Shown here piece after piece: positions 1-8,547 of a DNA stretch of 42,271 nt. Positions within the stretch are counted from its first letter, which is position 1; each line of letters begins with the position of its first letter. A program made the position numbers and the translations under genes. The stretch is from positions 80,054-122,324 of the forward strand of contig PMYK01000029.1 of assembly GCA_003171255.1 (NCBI GenBank), read 5' to 3'. Source of the stretch: Chloroflexota bacterium. Its GTDB lineage: Bacteria > Chloroflexota > Limnocylindria > Limnocylindrales > CSP1-4. The notes under the pieces were generated by a model that had not been told where the DNA came from, made no database searches, and saw only the letters and a list, made by a program, of their open reading frames with translations.

Positions 1-547
1 TGTAGATGATGCCGCGCTGGGCGCGGGCCACATCGAAGTCGGCGGACTGGATCAGGCGCAGCAGGATGTTCTCGACGTCCTCACCGACGTAGCCGGCCTC
101 GGTCAGAGACGTGGCGTCGGCGATGCAGAACGGTACGTCCAGGATCTTGGCGAGGGTCTGGGCAAGCAGGGTCTTGCCGGAGCCGGTTGGACCGACGAGC
201 AGGACGTTCGACTTCTGGAGCTCGACGTCGTCGATCTGATGGCCCGCGTTGACCCGCTTGTAGTGGTTGTGAACCGCTACCGAGAGAACCTTCTTGGGCT
301 TGTCCTGGCTGATGACGTACTGATCGAGGGCGAGCTTGATCCCGCGCGGATTCGGAAGCTTGGCCACCTGCGGCTTGGTCCGCGGCGCCTCGAGCATCTC
401 CTCTTCGATGATCTCCTGGCAGAGGTTGATGCACTCGTCGCAGATGTAGACGCCCTGACCCGCAATGAGCTTGCGAACCTGCTCCTGGCTCTTGCCGCAG
501 AAGCTGCAGCGATATGGAATCTTGGGGCCGCTCTTGGTCGTCGTCAC
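1..547 (-). CDS. clpX: ATP-dependent Clp protease ATP-binding subunit ClpX (partial)
   Basis: This is the N-terminal part of ClpX, the AAA+ unfoldase that recognises substrates and feeds them to ClpP in the cytoplasm. About 182 residues are visible and the rest runs off the left edge. The N-terminal zinc-binding domain is clear (CSFC near residues 14-17 and CDEC about 20 residues later), followed by the linker and the Walker A motif GPTGSGKT with [13 protein letters not shown] context. The frame ends with [10 protein letters not shown], the stretch after Walker A that is typical of ClpX. I chose the GTG at 545-547 because upstream ATGs in this frame are closed by stops and translation from it gives [17 protein letters not shown]. 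The gene lies 40 bases downstream of clpP on the same strand, so the two are probably co-transcribed with tig. The family assignment is secure. Confidence 0.96.
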   Translation of the reverse strand, partial: MTTTKSGPKIPYRCSFCGKSQEQVRKLIAGQGVYICDECINLCQEIIEEEMLEAPRTKPQVAKLPNPRGIKLALDQYVISQDKPKKVLSVAVHNHYKRVNAGHQIDDVELQKSNVLLVGPTGSGKTLLAQTLAKILDVPFCIADATSLTEAGYVGEDVENILLRLIQSADFDVARAQRGIIY

Positions 548-587
548 GCGCCTTGACCCATCCTTCGCGCCTGCGCCTTGTTACCCG

Positions 588-1268
588 CTACTCCGTGGCC
601 GCTGCGGGACCTTTTCCGTCGCCCGAGTCTTCCGTTGCCTCCCCAGAGCTTGTCGCGTCGCCGGGGCCATCCTTGCCCGCCAACGGCGATGCCGAGGCCG
701 AGTAGACAGCGTCGATTATGCCGTAGTCCTTGGCCTCCGGTGGGGACATGAAGTGGTCCCTGGAGGTATCGGCAATGATCCTCTCGATCGTTTGCCCCGT
801 GTGGCGGCTGAGAATCTCGTGATTTGTGTTGACCAGAGTCTCCATCTCCTTGACCTGGATGAAGACGTCCGGCGTGTTGCCCCGGAAACCACCCGAACCC
901 TGGTGGATCATGATCCGGGCGTTCCGCAGGGCGAACCGCTTCCCGGGAGCCCCGGCGGCGAGCAGAACCGCCGCCATGCTGGCCGCCATGCCGATGCAGA
1001 TCGTGCTGACGGGTGCCCGCACGTATTGCATCGTGTCGTAGATGGCCAGACCGCTGGTGATGACCCCGCCGGGCGAGTTGATGTACAGGCTGATGTCGCG
1101 TTCCGGATCTTCGGCGTCGAGGAAGAGAAGCTGGGCGATGACAAGGTTGGCGACGTTGTCCTCGATCGCATCGCCCAAGAAGATGATCCGCTCACGCAGA
1201 AGCCGCGAGTAGATGTCGTAGGCGCGCTCGCCACGGCTCGAGGACTCGATCACCATCGGCACGAGCAT
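588..1268 (-). CDS. clpP: ATP-dependent Clp protease proteolytic subunit ClpP
   Basis: ClpP is the tetradecameric serine peptidase that degrades proteins unfolded by ClpX. The protein is 226 residues with the start chosen here. The triad is complete: Ser97 in GMAASMA, His122 in MIHQ and Asp171 in SRDHF, with the same spacing as in E. coli ClpP. A longer frame opens at TTG 1289, but the ATG at 1268 is preceded by CAGGAG with about 9 bases of spacing, so I prefer it. The C-terminus has an acidic, Ser/Gly/Ala-rich tail of about 30 residues (after DAVYSAS) that is longer than in most ClpPs and is probably disordered. It sits between tig (29 bases upstream) and clpX (40 bases downstream), the classical tig-clpP-clpX order. 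Confidence 0.96.
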   Translation of the reverse strand: MLVPMVIESSSRGERAYDIYSRLLRERIIFLGDAIEDNVANLVIAQLLFLDAEDPERDISLYINSPGGVITSGLAIYDTMQYVRAPVSTICIGMAASMAAVLLAAGAPGKRFALRNARIMIHQGSGGFRGNTPDVFIQVKEMETLVNTNHEILSRHTGQTIERIIADTSRDHFMSPPEAKDYGIIDAVYSASASPLAGKDGPGDATSSGEATEDSGDGKGPAAATE

Positions 1269-1297
1269 TCGGATCGTCTCCTGTCGCAACTCTTGGG

Positions 1298-2728
1298 TTA
1301 GGCGCCCGTCGGGGCGGCCGTTTCAGGCGTCAGGCTGCCCGGGTCAGTCGCCCCGATCGAGGCCGTGGCCTCTGCCGAGGCGCCGGTGACCGGGGAGCTC
1401 TCTTCTGAATCCTCGAGATGGGGCAGCCGCGGCGACTCGGGGTGGGCGGCGAGCCACTCGTCGACGAGCTGCTCCACCGTCCGCGACCGCCGGAAGGTGC
1501 TCCTGATGTAGTTTCGGCCGCGTTCCGACTCGAAGTAGCGCATCAGGTTGGGATTGGTCGCGTAGCGAGACCGCGCGCGGTCGATCTCGCCATCGACGTC
1601 CTTCTCCGGGACCTCGACGCCCGTCGCCTTGGCGATCTCCGACAGAACCAGGAGCGTCTTGACGCGCTTCTCTGCCTGGGGCCGGAACTCGGCGTGGATC
1701 TCCTCTTCGGTCTTGGACACGACCTTGAGGTACGCCTCTTCGCTGATGCCCTGGCGGGCCAGCGCCGAACGCAGCTCGTCGTGCATGACCTCGACCTCCT
1801 GGTCGATCAGCACGTCCGGCAGCTCGACGGTGGCGTTGGCCACGGCGTATTCGATGATCTTGTCGGCGAACTCGTGCCGGGCGTGGTCGAGGGCATTGAC
1901 CTCGAGCCGCTTGCGCAGCTCGGTCGTGAGGGCGGCCAGATCGTCGAACTTGCCGACCGACCGGGCGAACTCATCGTTGGCCTCGGGCATTGCCTTGTGG
2001 CGAAGTTCCTTGATCGTGACCTTGAAGTGGGCCGTCTGGCCACGCAGCGACTCTTCCTGGTAGTCCTCCGGGAAGACGATGTCGAACTCGCGCTCCTCGC
2101 CCTTGCCGGCGCCCATGAGATGGTCTTCGAAACCCGGGATGAGGCGGTCCTCACCCAGGATCAACGGCATGCGCTCGGACGAGCCGCCATCGAAGGCGGC
2201 GCCGTCGCGCGTGCCGACGAAGGAGATCACGGCGTAGTCGCCCTTCTCTCCGCCCCGATCGGTGACGGGCTCCAGGGTGGCCTGGCCGTCGCGCAGCTCG
2301 TCTAGAACCTGCTCGACCATCGTCTCGTCGACGGCCTTGATCTCGGGCTTGAAGCTGAAGTGGTCGTAGTCACCGAGCGCGACTTCGGGTCGAACCTGCA
2401 CGACGGCCTTGAAGATGAGCGGCTTGCCTTCCTCACTCTGAGTGACCTCGACCTCGGGCGAGGTGAGCGGCACGAGGTCCTGCTCGCGCATGGCCTCGCG
2501 GAAGGCGTCGTCGATCAGTTGCTCGACTGCCTCGTCCATGATCGCCGTGGGGCCGAGCACACGCTCCAGCATCACTCGTGGTGCCTTGCCGGGCCGAAAG
2601 CCCGGGACGCGAGCCTGGCGCCCTAACCGACCGACGGCCAGACCGATGGCCTTGGTGAGGCGCTCGGGCGGGAGCTTGAACTCGATCTGAAGGCGTGACT
2701 TGGGAAGGGGTGTGTTGGTGGTCTGCAT
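1298..2728 (-). CDS. tig: Trigger factor, ribosome-associated chaperone/PPIase
   Basis: Trigger factor binds near the ribosome exit tunnel and shields nascent chains. The 476-residue protein has the three expected parts: an N-terminal ribosome-binding domain with the signature GFRPGKAP at 43-50, an FKBP-type peptidyl-prolyl isomerase domain (roughly 160-250, containing [10 protein letters not shown] and [10 protein letters not shown]), and a helical C-terminal chaperone domain. The last 45 or so residues are Ser/Ala/Pro/Thr-rich and look like a disordered tail. The ATG at 2728 has no Shine-Dalgarno sequence but lies 9 bases after a perfect TATAAT, so the mRNA is probably leaderless. It is the first gene of the tig-clpP-clpX operon. 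Confidence 0.96.
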   Translation of the reverse strand: MQTTNTPLPKSRLQIEFKLPPERLTKAIGLAVGRLGRQARVPGFRPGKAPRVMLERVLGPTAIMDEAVEQLIDDAFREAMREQDLVPLTSPEVEVTQSEEGKPLIFKAVVQVRPEVALGDYDHFSFKPEIKAVDETMVEQVLDELRDGQATLEPVTDRGGEKGDYAVISFVGTRDGAAFDGGSSERMPLILGEDRLIPGFEDHLMGAGKGEEREFDIVFPEDYQEESLRGQTAHFKVTIKELRHKAMPEANDEFARSVGKFDDLAALTTELRKRLEVNALDHARHEFADKIIEYAVANATVELPDVLIDQEVEVMHDELRSALARQGISEEAYLKVVSKTEEEIHAEFRPQAEKRVKTLLVLSEIAKATGVEVPEKDVDGEIDRARSRYATNPNLMRYFESERGRNYIRSTFRRSRTVEQLVDEWLAAHPESPRLPHLEDSEESSPVTGASAEATASIGATDPGSLTPETAAPTGA

Positions 2729-2737
2729 CGTCGGGCG

Positions 2738-2743
2738 ATTATA
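2738..2743 (-). promoter_or_regulatory. -10 box of the tig promoter (TATAAT)
   Basis: On the minus strand a perfect TATAAT lies 9 bases before the tig ATG. No convincing -35 hexamer is visible 17 bases further upstream. The predicted transcription start falls within 2-3 bases of the ATG, consistent with a leaderless message for the tig-clpP-clpX operon. Confidence 0.6.
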
Positions 2744-2920
2744 GGCGGCGGGGCCTTCGGGGACCGGGGCGGTGGCGTGCCTCGTCGAAATGCTCGACCG
2801 TTGCCGGCTTCGTCCTCACTGTTGTCGCCGCGGACATGTTTGTGGCCACGTTCGGCGATCTCTGGCGGTAGGCGCCCACCCGGACTGGCCGCGCAGGCGG
2901 TTGACGTGCCGCAGCCGATT

Positions 2921-3008
2921 TGGTGGGCGAGGCGGGACTTGAACCCGCACGCCGCGTAAGCGGCACCAGCTCCTAAGGCTGACGCGTCTGCCATTCCGCC
3001 ACTCGCCC
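2921..3008 (-). tRNA. tRNA-Leu (anticodon UAG)
   Basis: A class II tRNA with a perfect 7-bp acceptor stem (GGGCGAG at the 5' end with CTCGCCC) and an encoded CCA (plus-strand TGG at 2921-2923). It has a GGCAGACGC D-arm and an anticodon stem TCAGC/GCTGG around the loop CTTAGGA, giving anticodon UAG. A long variable arm follows (TGCCGCTTACGCGGCGT), then a T-arm GCGGG-TTCAAGT-CCCGC. The long variable arm and anticodon both indicate leucine. It lies between the tig promoter region and the membrane-protein pair. Confidence 0.96.
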
Positions 3009-3223
3009 GCGGCCACAGAGTCTAGCGGGGGCAACGTCGGACGGCGCAGACGATGCGCGAGAGCTGCGTCCGCAGGCCCGGCGGCCGACTCGATTGCTCA
3101 TCTTCACCGGACCACCCCGCTGCTAGCAATGCCCGGAGTGATGATGAGCAACACACGAACGTAACGGCGTGGAACGCGCGGAACGCTCGGAACGGGCGCG
3201 CGGGCCGAACTTCCGGGCATGGA

Positions 3224-3862
3224 CTATCGAGGACGTGGCCCTTTGCCGCCGCCGATCGGACGCCGCTCCCAACGCGACTGTTTCGGAGCAGGCTCATGCG
3301 CAGCATCGGCTGTGTCAGTCGAGCCGTCGGACTTGCGGCCGGCACGGCGAGCCTGGATCCGATCCATGACATCGTTGAAGCTGCCGCCCTCGGGCTTGAA
3401 CAACTCCTGTGCGAGTCGCTTGCCGGCCTCGGCCGTGACCGGTCGCAGGACGTTGCCGCCCAATTCCGAGATCGTGCCGCGAACGTCGCGCGCCTCCCGG
3501 ACCGGCTTGTTCTTCTCCAGGTAGCCGACGAACTCGCGCTCCAACAACCCGCGAACGCGGTCGCCGTCGTCGCCGAGTCCCCGCAGAACCTTGTCAATCT
3601 GCTTCGGCAGCATCGACTTCGGCAGGTCGGCCTTCGGTCCGAAGACCGCACGTCGGACGGCGCGATAGGTTCTCTTGGGCCCACCAAGAACGACGAACGC
3701 CGCTCCTGCCGCCAGCGCAACCGTCTTGGCCGGCGCACGCCGGATCTTGGCGGGAATGTCGATTGCCGAGCGACCGGCAGCCTCGAGCCTTCCGACCTCG
3801 TCCAGCAGAAGCTGGCGCTGGGCTACGACTTCCGCCCGAGCGGCATCTGTTCGCGCACCCAC
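3224..3862 (-). CDS. Hypothetical single-span membrane protein with coiled-coil segments
   Basis: I do not recognise a named family with confidence. The 212-residue protein starts with a charged, Ala/Arg/Glu-rich helix (about 1-35), has one hydrophobic segment (TVALAAGAAFVVLGG, about 48-62) and a long charged C-terminal half with a Lys/Arg-rich end. This resembles the small anchor proteins (DUF3618/YtxH style) that often accompany holin-X-like proteins. The GTG at 3862 has an ideal AAGGAG 8 bases upstream, and that site lies inside the end of the preceding gene, overlapping it by 40 bases. The pair is therefore almost certainly translationally coupled. The reading frame stays open further upstream, but only as a shadow of the neighbour. 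Confidence 0.72.
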   Translation of the reverse strand: MGARTDAARAEVVAQRQLLLDEVGRLEAAGRSAIDIPAKIRRAPAKTVALAAGAAFVVLGGPKRTYRAVRRAVFGPKADLPKSMLPKQIDKVLRGLGDDGDRVRGLLEREFVGYLEKNKPVREARDVRGTISELGGNVLRPVTAEAGKRLAQELFKPEGGSFNDVMDRIQARRAGRKSDGSTDTADAAHEPAPKQSRWERRPIGGGKGPRPR

Positions 3863-4656
3863 TCGATGGTCTCCTTGGTTGTCTCGATGGTCTGCGTTGG
3901 TATGAAGCGTTTCTTCAGCTTGGCGGTGTCGATACCGTGCCGGAAGACGAATACTGCCGCGACGATCGGCCAGAACAGGAGCAGCGCGGCGACACCGAGT
4001 GCGGCAGCTACGCGCCATCCGGGTCCGGCTGACGCCAGCCACCCGAGCAAAGCCCCGCAGACCGCGCCGGCGACGAACCCGGCCATCGCTGCACCGCGTC
4101 CGAAGCTCGATCCGAGGATGATCCCGAGCCCGCCCACCAGAACCACGCCGGCGACGACGGCAAGCACGAGCGCAGCCGGCGTACCCGAGTAGTGGTGATT
4201 GACGTACGTCCAGTCGACGCCGACCAGGCCCCCGACAATCAGGCCGACGCCGAGGGCGACGGTGAGAGCCGCCAGGGCTCGGCTCCAGCTCAGATCGATG
4301 ATGGCGAAGACAAGCAACACGGCTACGCCGATGAGCAGCAGCGCGCCGTCGAGAACACCCCAGCCGATCGAGCCGAAGATCGCCTCGCCCAGGAACAGCA
4401 GGCTTCCGACGACGATGAGCATCCCTGCCAGGACGAGCAGGAGCAGGGCGAAGCCGCCGAGCGCTGCGGCACGCTTCAACTCGTTGGCGATCTCTGCGAA
4501 CTCGGCTTTGGCCAGCTTGATGTGCGAGGCGATCAGGCCGAAAAGCGCGCTCCGCGTTCGACCGAACTGCTCGCCCAGGCCGGGCGGCGGCTCTTTCGAC
4601 GCGCCGCGAGGGTCAGAACCGGACGCGGACTCGGTCGAGGAGGACCGGTCAGGCAA
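3823..4656 (-). CDS. Phage-holin-X-like multi-span membrane protein
   Basis: A 277-residue integral membrane protein. After a polar Ser/Pro-rich N-terminus there is an amphipathic helix (SHIKLAKAEFAEIANELKRAA, about 44-64). Two tight hydrophobic hairpins follow, then further spans to about residue 245, and the tail is charged. The helix plus first hairpin is the arrangement seen in the actinobacterial 'putative holin superfamily III / holin-X' proteins, which are chromosomal and not phage lysis genes. The function is unknown; a role in envelope organisation is plausible. The TTG start at 4656 follows AAGGAGG with 5 bases of spacing. Its 3' end overlaps the next gene by 40 bases. The extra C-terminal spans make it longer than the usual 130-160 residue family members. 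Confidence 0.72.
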   Translation of the reverse strand: MPDRSSSTESASGSDPRGASKEPPPGLGEQFGRTRSALFGLIASHIKLAKAEFAEIANELKRAAALGGFALLLLVLAGMLIVVGSLLFLGEAIFGSIGWGVLDGALLLIGVAVLLVFAIIDLSWSRALAALTVALGVGLIVGGLVGVDWTYVNHHYSGTPAALVLAVVAGVVLVGGLGIILGSSFGRGAAMAGFVAGAVCGALLGWLASAGPGWRVAAALGVAALLLFWPIVAAVFVFRHGIDTAKLKKRFIPTQTIETTKETIEWVREQMPLGRKS

Positions 4657-4837
4657 GGGACCTCCTTCGGGTAGGTGCCAAACAGCACACGGATCATAGC
4701 AGCGGCAGGTCGTTGCGAGGAGCCGGCTCTCGTCCAGCGGGTGTCAAGGCGAAATCGCGGACGGCGGAGGCGCCAGGCTAGCGCCGCGCTGCCGCGCCGC
4801 CGAGCCCCGGGGCGCGGCCGTGCCGAACGTCTGACCG

Positions 4838-4843
4838 TACACT
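4838..4843 (+). promoter_or_regulatory. Candidate -10 box for the cinA-like gene (TACACT)
   Basis: TACACT ends 6 bases before the ATG at 4850 and there is no Shine-Dalgarno sequence. This fits a leaderless start like those of several other genes in the window. No clear -35 hexamer is visible. Confidence 0.4.
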
Positions 4844-4849
4844 CCAGCA

Positions 4850-6049
4850 ATGGAGACCCCCGAGTCGACCGCAAGACCCATTCGAACGGCAGTCCTGCTG
4901 GCGATCGGCAGCGAGCTGACCGTCGGTGAAACGCGCGACACCAACAGCGGCGACCTCGCCAGATCGTTGTCCGAGGCCGGCGTCGACGTGGCGTGGATCT
5001 CGGCGCTGCCGGATCGACTCGGAACGGTCACGGCGGCGCTGCGCGACGCCCTGGCCGCAGCCGACGTGGTCGTCACGACGGGCGGCCTCGGCCCGACGCC
5101 CGACGACCTCACTCGCGAGGCGATTGCCGATCTGTGCGGCGAGGTGCCCGCGGTCGACCCGGAACTCGAACGCTGGCTGCGGCACCTGTTCGAGCGGCGC
5201 GGATTGGCGTTCGCCAGAACGAATCTCAAACAGGCCTGGTTGATACCGTCTGCCTCCGCGATCCCCAACGAGCGAGGAACGGCCCCGGGTTGGTGGGTCG
5301 ATCGTCCGGAGGGGCGCGTGATCGTGGCCTTGCCGGGTCCGCCCAGCGAGATGCGGCCGATGTGGCAGGGCTGGGTCATGCCACGCCTTCGAGAGCGCGG
5401 TCTCGGACAGGACCGGGTCACACGCACGTACCGGCTGGCAGGGATCGGCGAGTCGGCCGTTGCCGCCCTCCTGGGAGAGCGGCTGCTCAGGACCGAGAAC
5501 CCCGTCGTGGCCACGTACGCGCGATCCGACGCGGTCGACGTCCGAATCTCGGCCGTGGCCGGAGCCGGTCGCTCGGCGGCGGCGCTCGTGGACGAGGCCG
5601 CGGCCGCGGTCCTGGCTGCGATCGGCGAGCACGTCTGGGGCCTCGACGACGACACATGGCCGGCGGCTATCGGCCGCGAGCTCCTGGCACATGGCTGGGA
5701 CGCCGCGCTCGTTGAGGTCGGCACGGGCGGAGCCACTGCCAGGCTCCTTGGCGAGGCCACGTGGCTTCGGACAGCCCGAGTCATCGCCGCCGGCTCTTCG
5801 GGTGCGGACGCGGCCATCTCGGAGGTGGCGACACAGGCCCGAGGGGATTCGGGCGCTTCGATCGGGTTGGCCGTCCGAGCCATCGAGACAGCCGAAGACA
5901 CCAGAGTCGAGCTGGCCGCGGCCGGGCCGTGGGGCGTGTCGGAGACGAGCCAGACTGCCTTCCTCGGCGGCTCCGAGGGCCGGAGACGAGCCGGTCTGGC
6001 GGCCGCGGCATTTCTGTACGGCATCCTCCACGAAGCGGCCGGCGGCTGA
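4850..6049 (+). CDS. CinA family protein with a degenerate C-terminal domain
   Basis: CinA proteins couple an N-terminal MoaB/MogA-like (COG1058) domain to a C-terminal NMN deamidase (PncC) domain and act in NAD-related salvage. This 399-residue protein keeps the N-terminal hallmarks: AIGSELTVGETRDTNS (18-33), TTGGLGPTPDDLTREA (77-92) and LPGPPSEM (161-168). The C-terminal part lines up in position, but its ESCTGG catalytic motif reads EVGTGG (289-294), so the nucleophilic Ser is replaced by Val. The usual VxYSNxxK block is also not recognisable. Deamidase activity is therefore doubtful, while the nucleotide/pyrophosphate-handling half looks intact. It is followed 72 bases later by a cyclic-nucleotide-binding gene on the same strand. 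Confidence 0.85.
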   Translation: METPESTARPIRTAVLLAIGSELTVGETRDTNSGDLARSLSEAGVDVAWISALPDRLGTVTAALRDALAAADVVVTTGGLGPTPDDLTREAIADLCGEVPAVDPELERWLRHLFERRGLAFARTNLKQAWLIPSASAIPNERGTAPGWWVDRPEGRVIVALPGPPSEMRPMWQGWVMPRLRERGLGQDRVTRTYRLAGIGESAVAALLGERLLRTENPVVATYARSDAVDVRISAVAGAGRSAAALVDEAAAAVLAAIGEHVWGLDDDTWPAAIGRELLAHGWDAALVEVGTGGATARLLGEATWLRTARVIAAGSSGADAAISEVATQARGDSGASIGLAVRAIETAEDTRVELAAAGPWGVSETSQTAFLGGSEGRRRAGLAAAAFLYGILHEAAGG

Positions 6050-6121
6050 CCGTCCAACATCCTGATCGCATCTGGCAGACAATAGGCGCGGCCATTCGGC
6101 AGCCCGGGAGTGGAGCGAGAG

Positions 6122-6604
6122 ATGGGCACGAGGGACAAAGTCAGCGCAGCCGAGCTAGCGGCCCTGCCGCTGTTCGATGGCCTGGACCTGACCGACCTGG
6201 AGGGGCTATCGATCGAGTCGTCCCGGCGCAGCCTTGCCGACGGCGAAACACTCGTCGACATGGGCGCCTCGATCTCCGAGATCCACTGGCTCGAGAAGGG
6301 TCAGCTGGCCCTGCGCGTTCGCCACGAACACCGCTGGGTGCTGGTGTCGACCCTCCACGCCGGAGATCTGCTCGGTTGGTCGGCGCTCCGCGAGGATCCA
6401 ACGGCCCTGTCGACTGCCCGAGCGATCGGTCCGGCGGTGCTTATCTCCATGCCGGCGGCCGGGCTGCTGGCGCTGCTCGCCGGCGGATCGGCTCAGTCTG
6501 AGCTGCTTCTCAAGCGGCTCTTCGGGATCGCCACGCACCACCTCGATGAGAGCCGGGGCCAGCTCCTGCAACTCGGCCGCGAGGGAGTGATCTCCACCGG
6601 CTGA
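6122..6604 (+). CDS. Stand-alone cyclic nucleotide-binding domain protein
   Basis: A 160-residue protein covering only a CRP-type effector domain. LPLFDGLDLTDLEGL (about 13-27) is the classic start of a cNMP-binding domain, followed by the jelly-roll strands and the phosphate-binding-cassette region HAGDLLGWSAL. The cassette is degenerate: GELALL is replaced by GDLLGW, and the Arg-Ser pair appears only as STARAIG, so ligand binding is uncertain. There is no helix-turn-helix, and the C-terminus is a helix that could dimerise. The ATG at 6122 has GGAG 6 bases upstream; an in-frame GTG at 6110 is a weaker alternative. It converges on the CRP/FNR gene 19 bases away. It could be an accessory sensor or a titrating partner. 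Confidence 0.75.
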   Translation: MGTRDKVSAAELAALPLFDGLDLTDLEGLSIESSRRSLADGETLVDMGASISEIHWLEKGQLALRVRHEHRWVLVSTLHAGDLLGWSALREDPTALSTARAIGPAVLISMPAAGLLALLAGGSAQSELLLKRLFGIATHHLDESRGQLLQLGREGVISTG

Positions 6605-6623
6605 GTCCCACGTCGGAGCGCGA

Positions 6624-7382
6624 CTACCGGCGCGCCGCCTGCCGCAGCGCCTCGATGTCCGGCACGACGATGCTGTCGCGTTCGACCCGGATCAGGCCGT
6701 CGGCCTCGAACTCGCCGAGGAGCTTGTTTACGCTTTGACGCGTCGCACCGATCATCGCCGCCAGGTCGCTTTGCGTCAGCGGCGCGTCCAATCGCATCCC
6801 GCCACCGGGTAGGCGCTCGCCATGCTCCTCGGCCAGCCGTGCCAGCCGCACTGCAAGCCGCCCGGTCAGGTCCAGGAAGTGCAGCTCGGCCACGTGCGTG
6901 GTGAGGCGCCGCAGCTCGCCCGACAGGGACGCGAGCAGGGCATCGCGAATCGCCGGCTCGCTGGCCACCAGGGCGTGGAACTGATCCCGCGGCAACGCCA
7001 GAGCCTCGGTCGGTTCGAGCGCAATCGCGCTCGCGGACCGAGGCGCGCCATCCAGCAGGGCCAGCTCCCCCAGGAAGTCGCCGCGCCGCAGCGTCGCCAG
7101 AATCGCCTCGTCGCCATCCTCGGACGGGATCACGACCTTGACCGCCCCCGAGGCCACAACGAAGAGAGCGTCGCCGGGATCTCCCTCGTGGAACAGGACC
7201 TCGCCCCGTCTGAACCGCCGCGCCCGGAGCGATCGAGCAATCGCCTGGAGCGAATCCGGACCCATTCCGGCAAAGAGACGGCAGCGGGCAAGGGCTTCGG
7301 TGGCGAAATCGGTCGGCAACACGGCCACATCGTAGCCGAGCGGCAGGGTGGCCCGGAGATCGGCCCACTCAGGTCGACTCAT
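6624..7382 (-). CDS. Crp/Fnr family transcriptional regulator
   Basis: A 252-residue cyclic-nucleotide-type regulator. The effector domain (about 20-140) has the phosphate-binding cassette GDFLGELALLDGAPRSASA, with Glu and the Arg-Ser pair conserved as in E. coli CAP, so cAMP or a similar ligand can be expected. A dimerisation helix follows, and then a winged helix-turn-helix with LTQSDLAAMIGATRQSVNKL as the recognition region. No Fe-S cysteine cluster of the FNR type is seen. I chose the ATG at 7382 because the frame further upstream overlaps the divergent hydrolase gene and reads as low-complexity shadow sequence. No Shine-Dalgarno is visible. A nucleotidyl cyclase gene lies about 1.2 kb away, which could supply the ligand. 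Confidence 0.88.
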   Translation of the reverse strand: MSRPEWADLRATLPLGYDVAVLPTDFATEALARCRLFAGMGPDSLQAIARSLRARRFRRGEVLFHEGDPGDALFVVASGAVKVVIPSEDGDEAILATLRRGDFLGELALLDGAPRSASAIALEPTEALALPRDQFHALVASEPAIRDALLASLSGELRRLTTHVAELHFLDLTGRLAVRLARLAEEHGERLPGGGMRLDAPLTQSDLAAMIGATRQSVNKLLGEFEADGLIRVERDSIVVPDIEALRQAARR

Positions 7383-7386
7383 CGCA

Positions 7387-7392
7387 TACGAT
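7387..7392 (+). promoter_or_regulatory. Candidate -10 box for the SGNH hydrolase gene (TACGAT)
   Basis: TACGAT lies 6 bases before the ATG at 7399, inside the 16-bp gap between the divergent crp-like and hydrolase genes. There is no Shine-Dalgarno, which points to a leaderless start. The CRP-like protein could control its own gene from here. Confidence 0.4.
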
Positions 7393-7398
7393 TCGGCG

Positions 7399-8547
7399 AT
7401 GGATCCCAACTCGACCGGACGCGACAGACCGCCCTCGCACGACCAAGAGGACGTCGCGCCGCGGCTTCGACCGCGCCGCGTTTCTGGCGCGGGCCGGCAG
7501 CGCGGCGCGATCGCCACGGCCATATTCATCGTCGTCCTCGTCGTCCTCGTCGCGGGAGTCGCCGTTGCCGGTGGCCTTTTCGCCGGCTCGAGCTCCGTCT
7601 CCCCTGCCCCAACCGGCCCGCAACTCGCGGCCGGCTCCCCCACCGCCGCCGGAAGATCAACGGTAACGACCTCGTCCATGCCAACCCCCTCGCCGACACC
7701 GCCCCAGACCAGCTCGCCCACGCCGGCGCCGACCGCACCGCCAGTGCCCGCGCTGCTCGGCGCCATCGGCGACTCGTACACTCAGGCCTGGAGCGTCTCG
7801 CCTCAATACCTGCTCGACCACACCCAGTTCTCGTGGGCGATTGGCACCGACAAGGGTGACGGAGTGTTCAGCCTTCGCGAGCGATTCGGGGCGCTGGGAG
7901 GCTCGCCCGTTGTGGTCGATGCCGCCACCTCGGGCAGGAAGATGGACGATGCGCCGCGCCAGGCCGACGCGGTGGTTGCGGCAGCCGCGAAGCTCGCCCC
8001 GGGCAAGACCGCCTACGTGACATTCGAGCTGGGCATAAACGACCTGTGCGCCTCGCCCGACCTGATGACAGATCCGGCCGTCTTCGCGGCGCAGCTCCAG
8101 ACGGCGATCTCGACCCTGAGGACGGGGCTGCCCGCGGGGAGTCGGATCCTCATGCTGCCGGTGCCCGACTTCCGCCATTTCCGAGACATCACCCAGGCCG
8201 ACCCTGCGGCCAAGGCGCTTCTCTCCCTTCCGCAGAACGTGTATCGCTGTGCGCCCTACCTTGGCACCAGCAGTCCGGCGACATTGACCCAGGCCGACGA
8301 CTACCTGAATCGGTACGACGCCAGCCTCGAGGCCGTGTGTGAGGACATCAACGCCCATGAAGGCGCGACCGGACGGCTCCTCTGCACCTATGACGCGTCG
8401 GCGCTCGCGGACGCCGACTTCACCATCGCGGACCTCAGCACCTACGACTACTTCCACCCGTCGCTGTCGGGGCAGCGCAGGATGGCCGATGATGCCTGGA
8501 TGGCCGACGCCTGGGCCTCCCTGCCTCTGCCATCGCAGCCAGCCTAG
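7399..8547 (+). CDS. Membrane-anchored SGNH/GDSL-type esterase
   Basis: A 382-residue predicted extracytoplasmic hydrolase. It has a charged cytoplasmic N-terminus, one membrane anchor (about 37-61, AIATAIFIVVLVVLVAGVAV) and a Pro/Thr/Ser-rich linker (about 65-117). The SGNH hydrolase domain then shows block I GDSYT with Ser126, block III GxND with Asn214 (ELGINDL), and block V DYFH with Asp350 and His353, so the catalytic residues are complete. Such enzymes deacylate lipids or acetylated polysaccharides; the substrate cannot be told. A frame opening at 7348 would overlap the divergent regulator gene, so ATG 7399 is preferred. The last 4 bases overlap the convergent cyclase gene. Confidence 0.87.
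   Translation: MDPNSTGRDRPPSHDQEDVAPRLRPRRVSGAGRQRGAIATAIFIVVLVVLVAGVAVAGGLFAGSSSVSPAPTGPQLAAGSPTAAGRSTVTTSSMPTPSPTPPQTSSPTPAPTAPPVPALLGAIGDSYTQAWSVSPQYLLDHTQFSWAIGTDKGDGVFSLRERFGALGGSPVVVDAATSGRKMDDAPRQADAVVAAAAKLAPGKTAYVTFELGINDLCASPDLMTDPAVFAAQLQTAISTLRTGLPAGSRILMLPVPDFRHFRDITQADPAAKALLSLPQNVYRCAPYLGTSSPATLTQADDYLNRYDASLEAVCEDINAHEGATGRLLCTYDASALADADFTIADLSTYDYFHPSLSGQRRMADDAWMADAWASLPLPSQPA

Noticed and set aside
3022-3738. A 238-residue minus-strand frame overlapping the single-span membrane protein
   Set aside because: Arg/Ser-rich composition without any domain; the alternative frame has an ideal ribosome binding site and a membrane segment.
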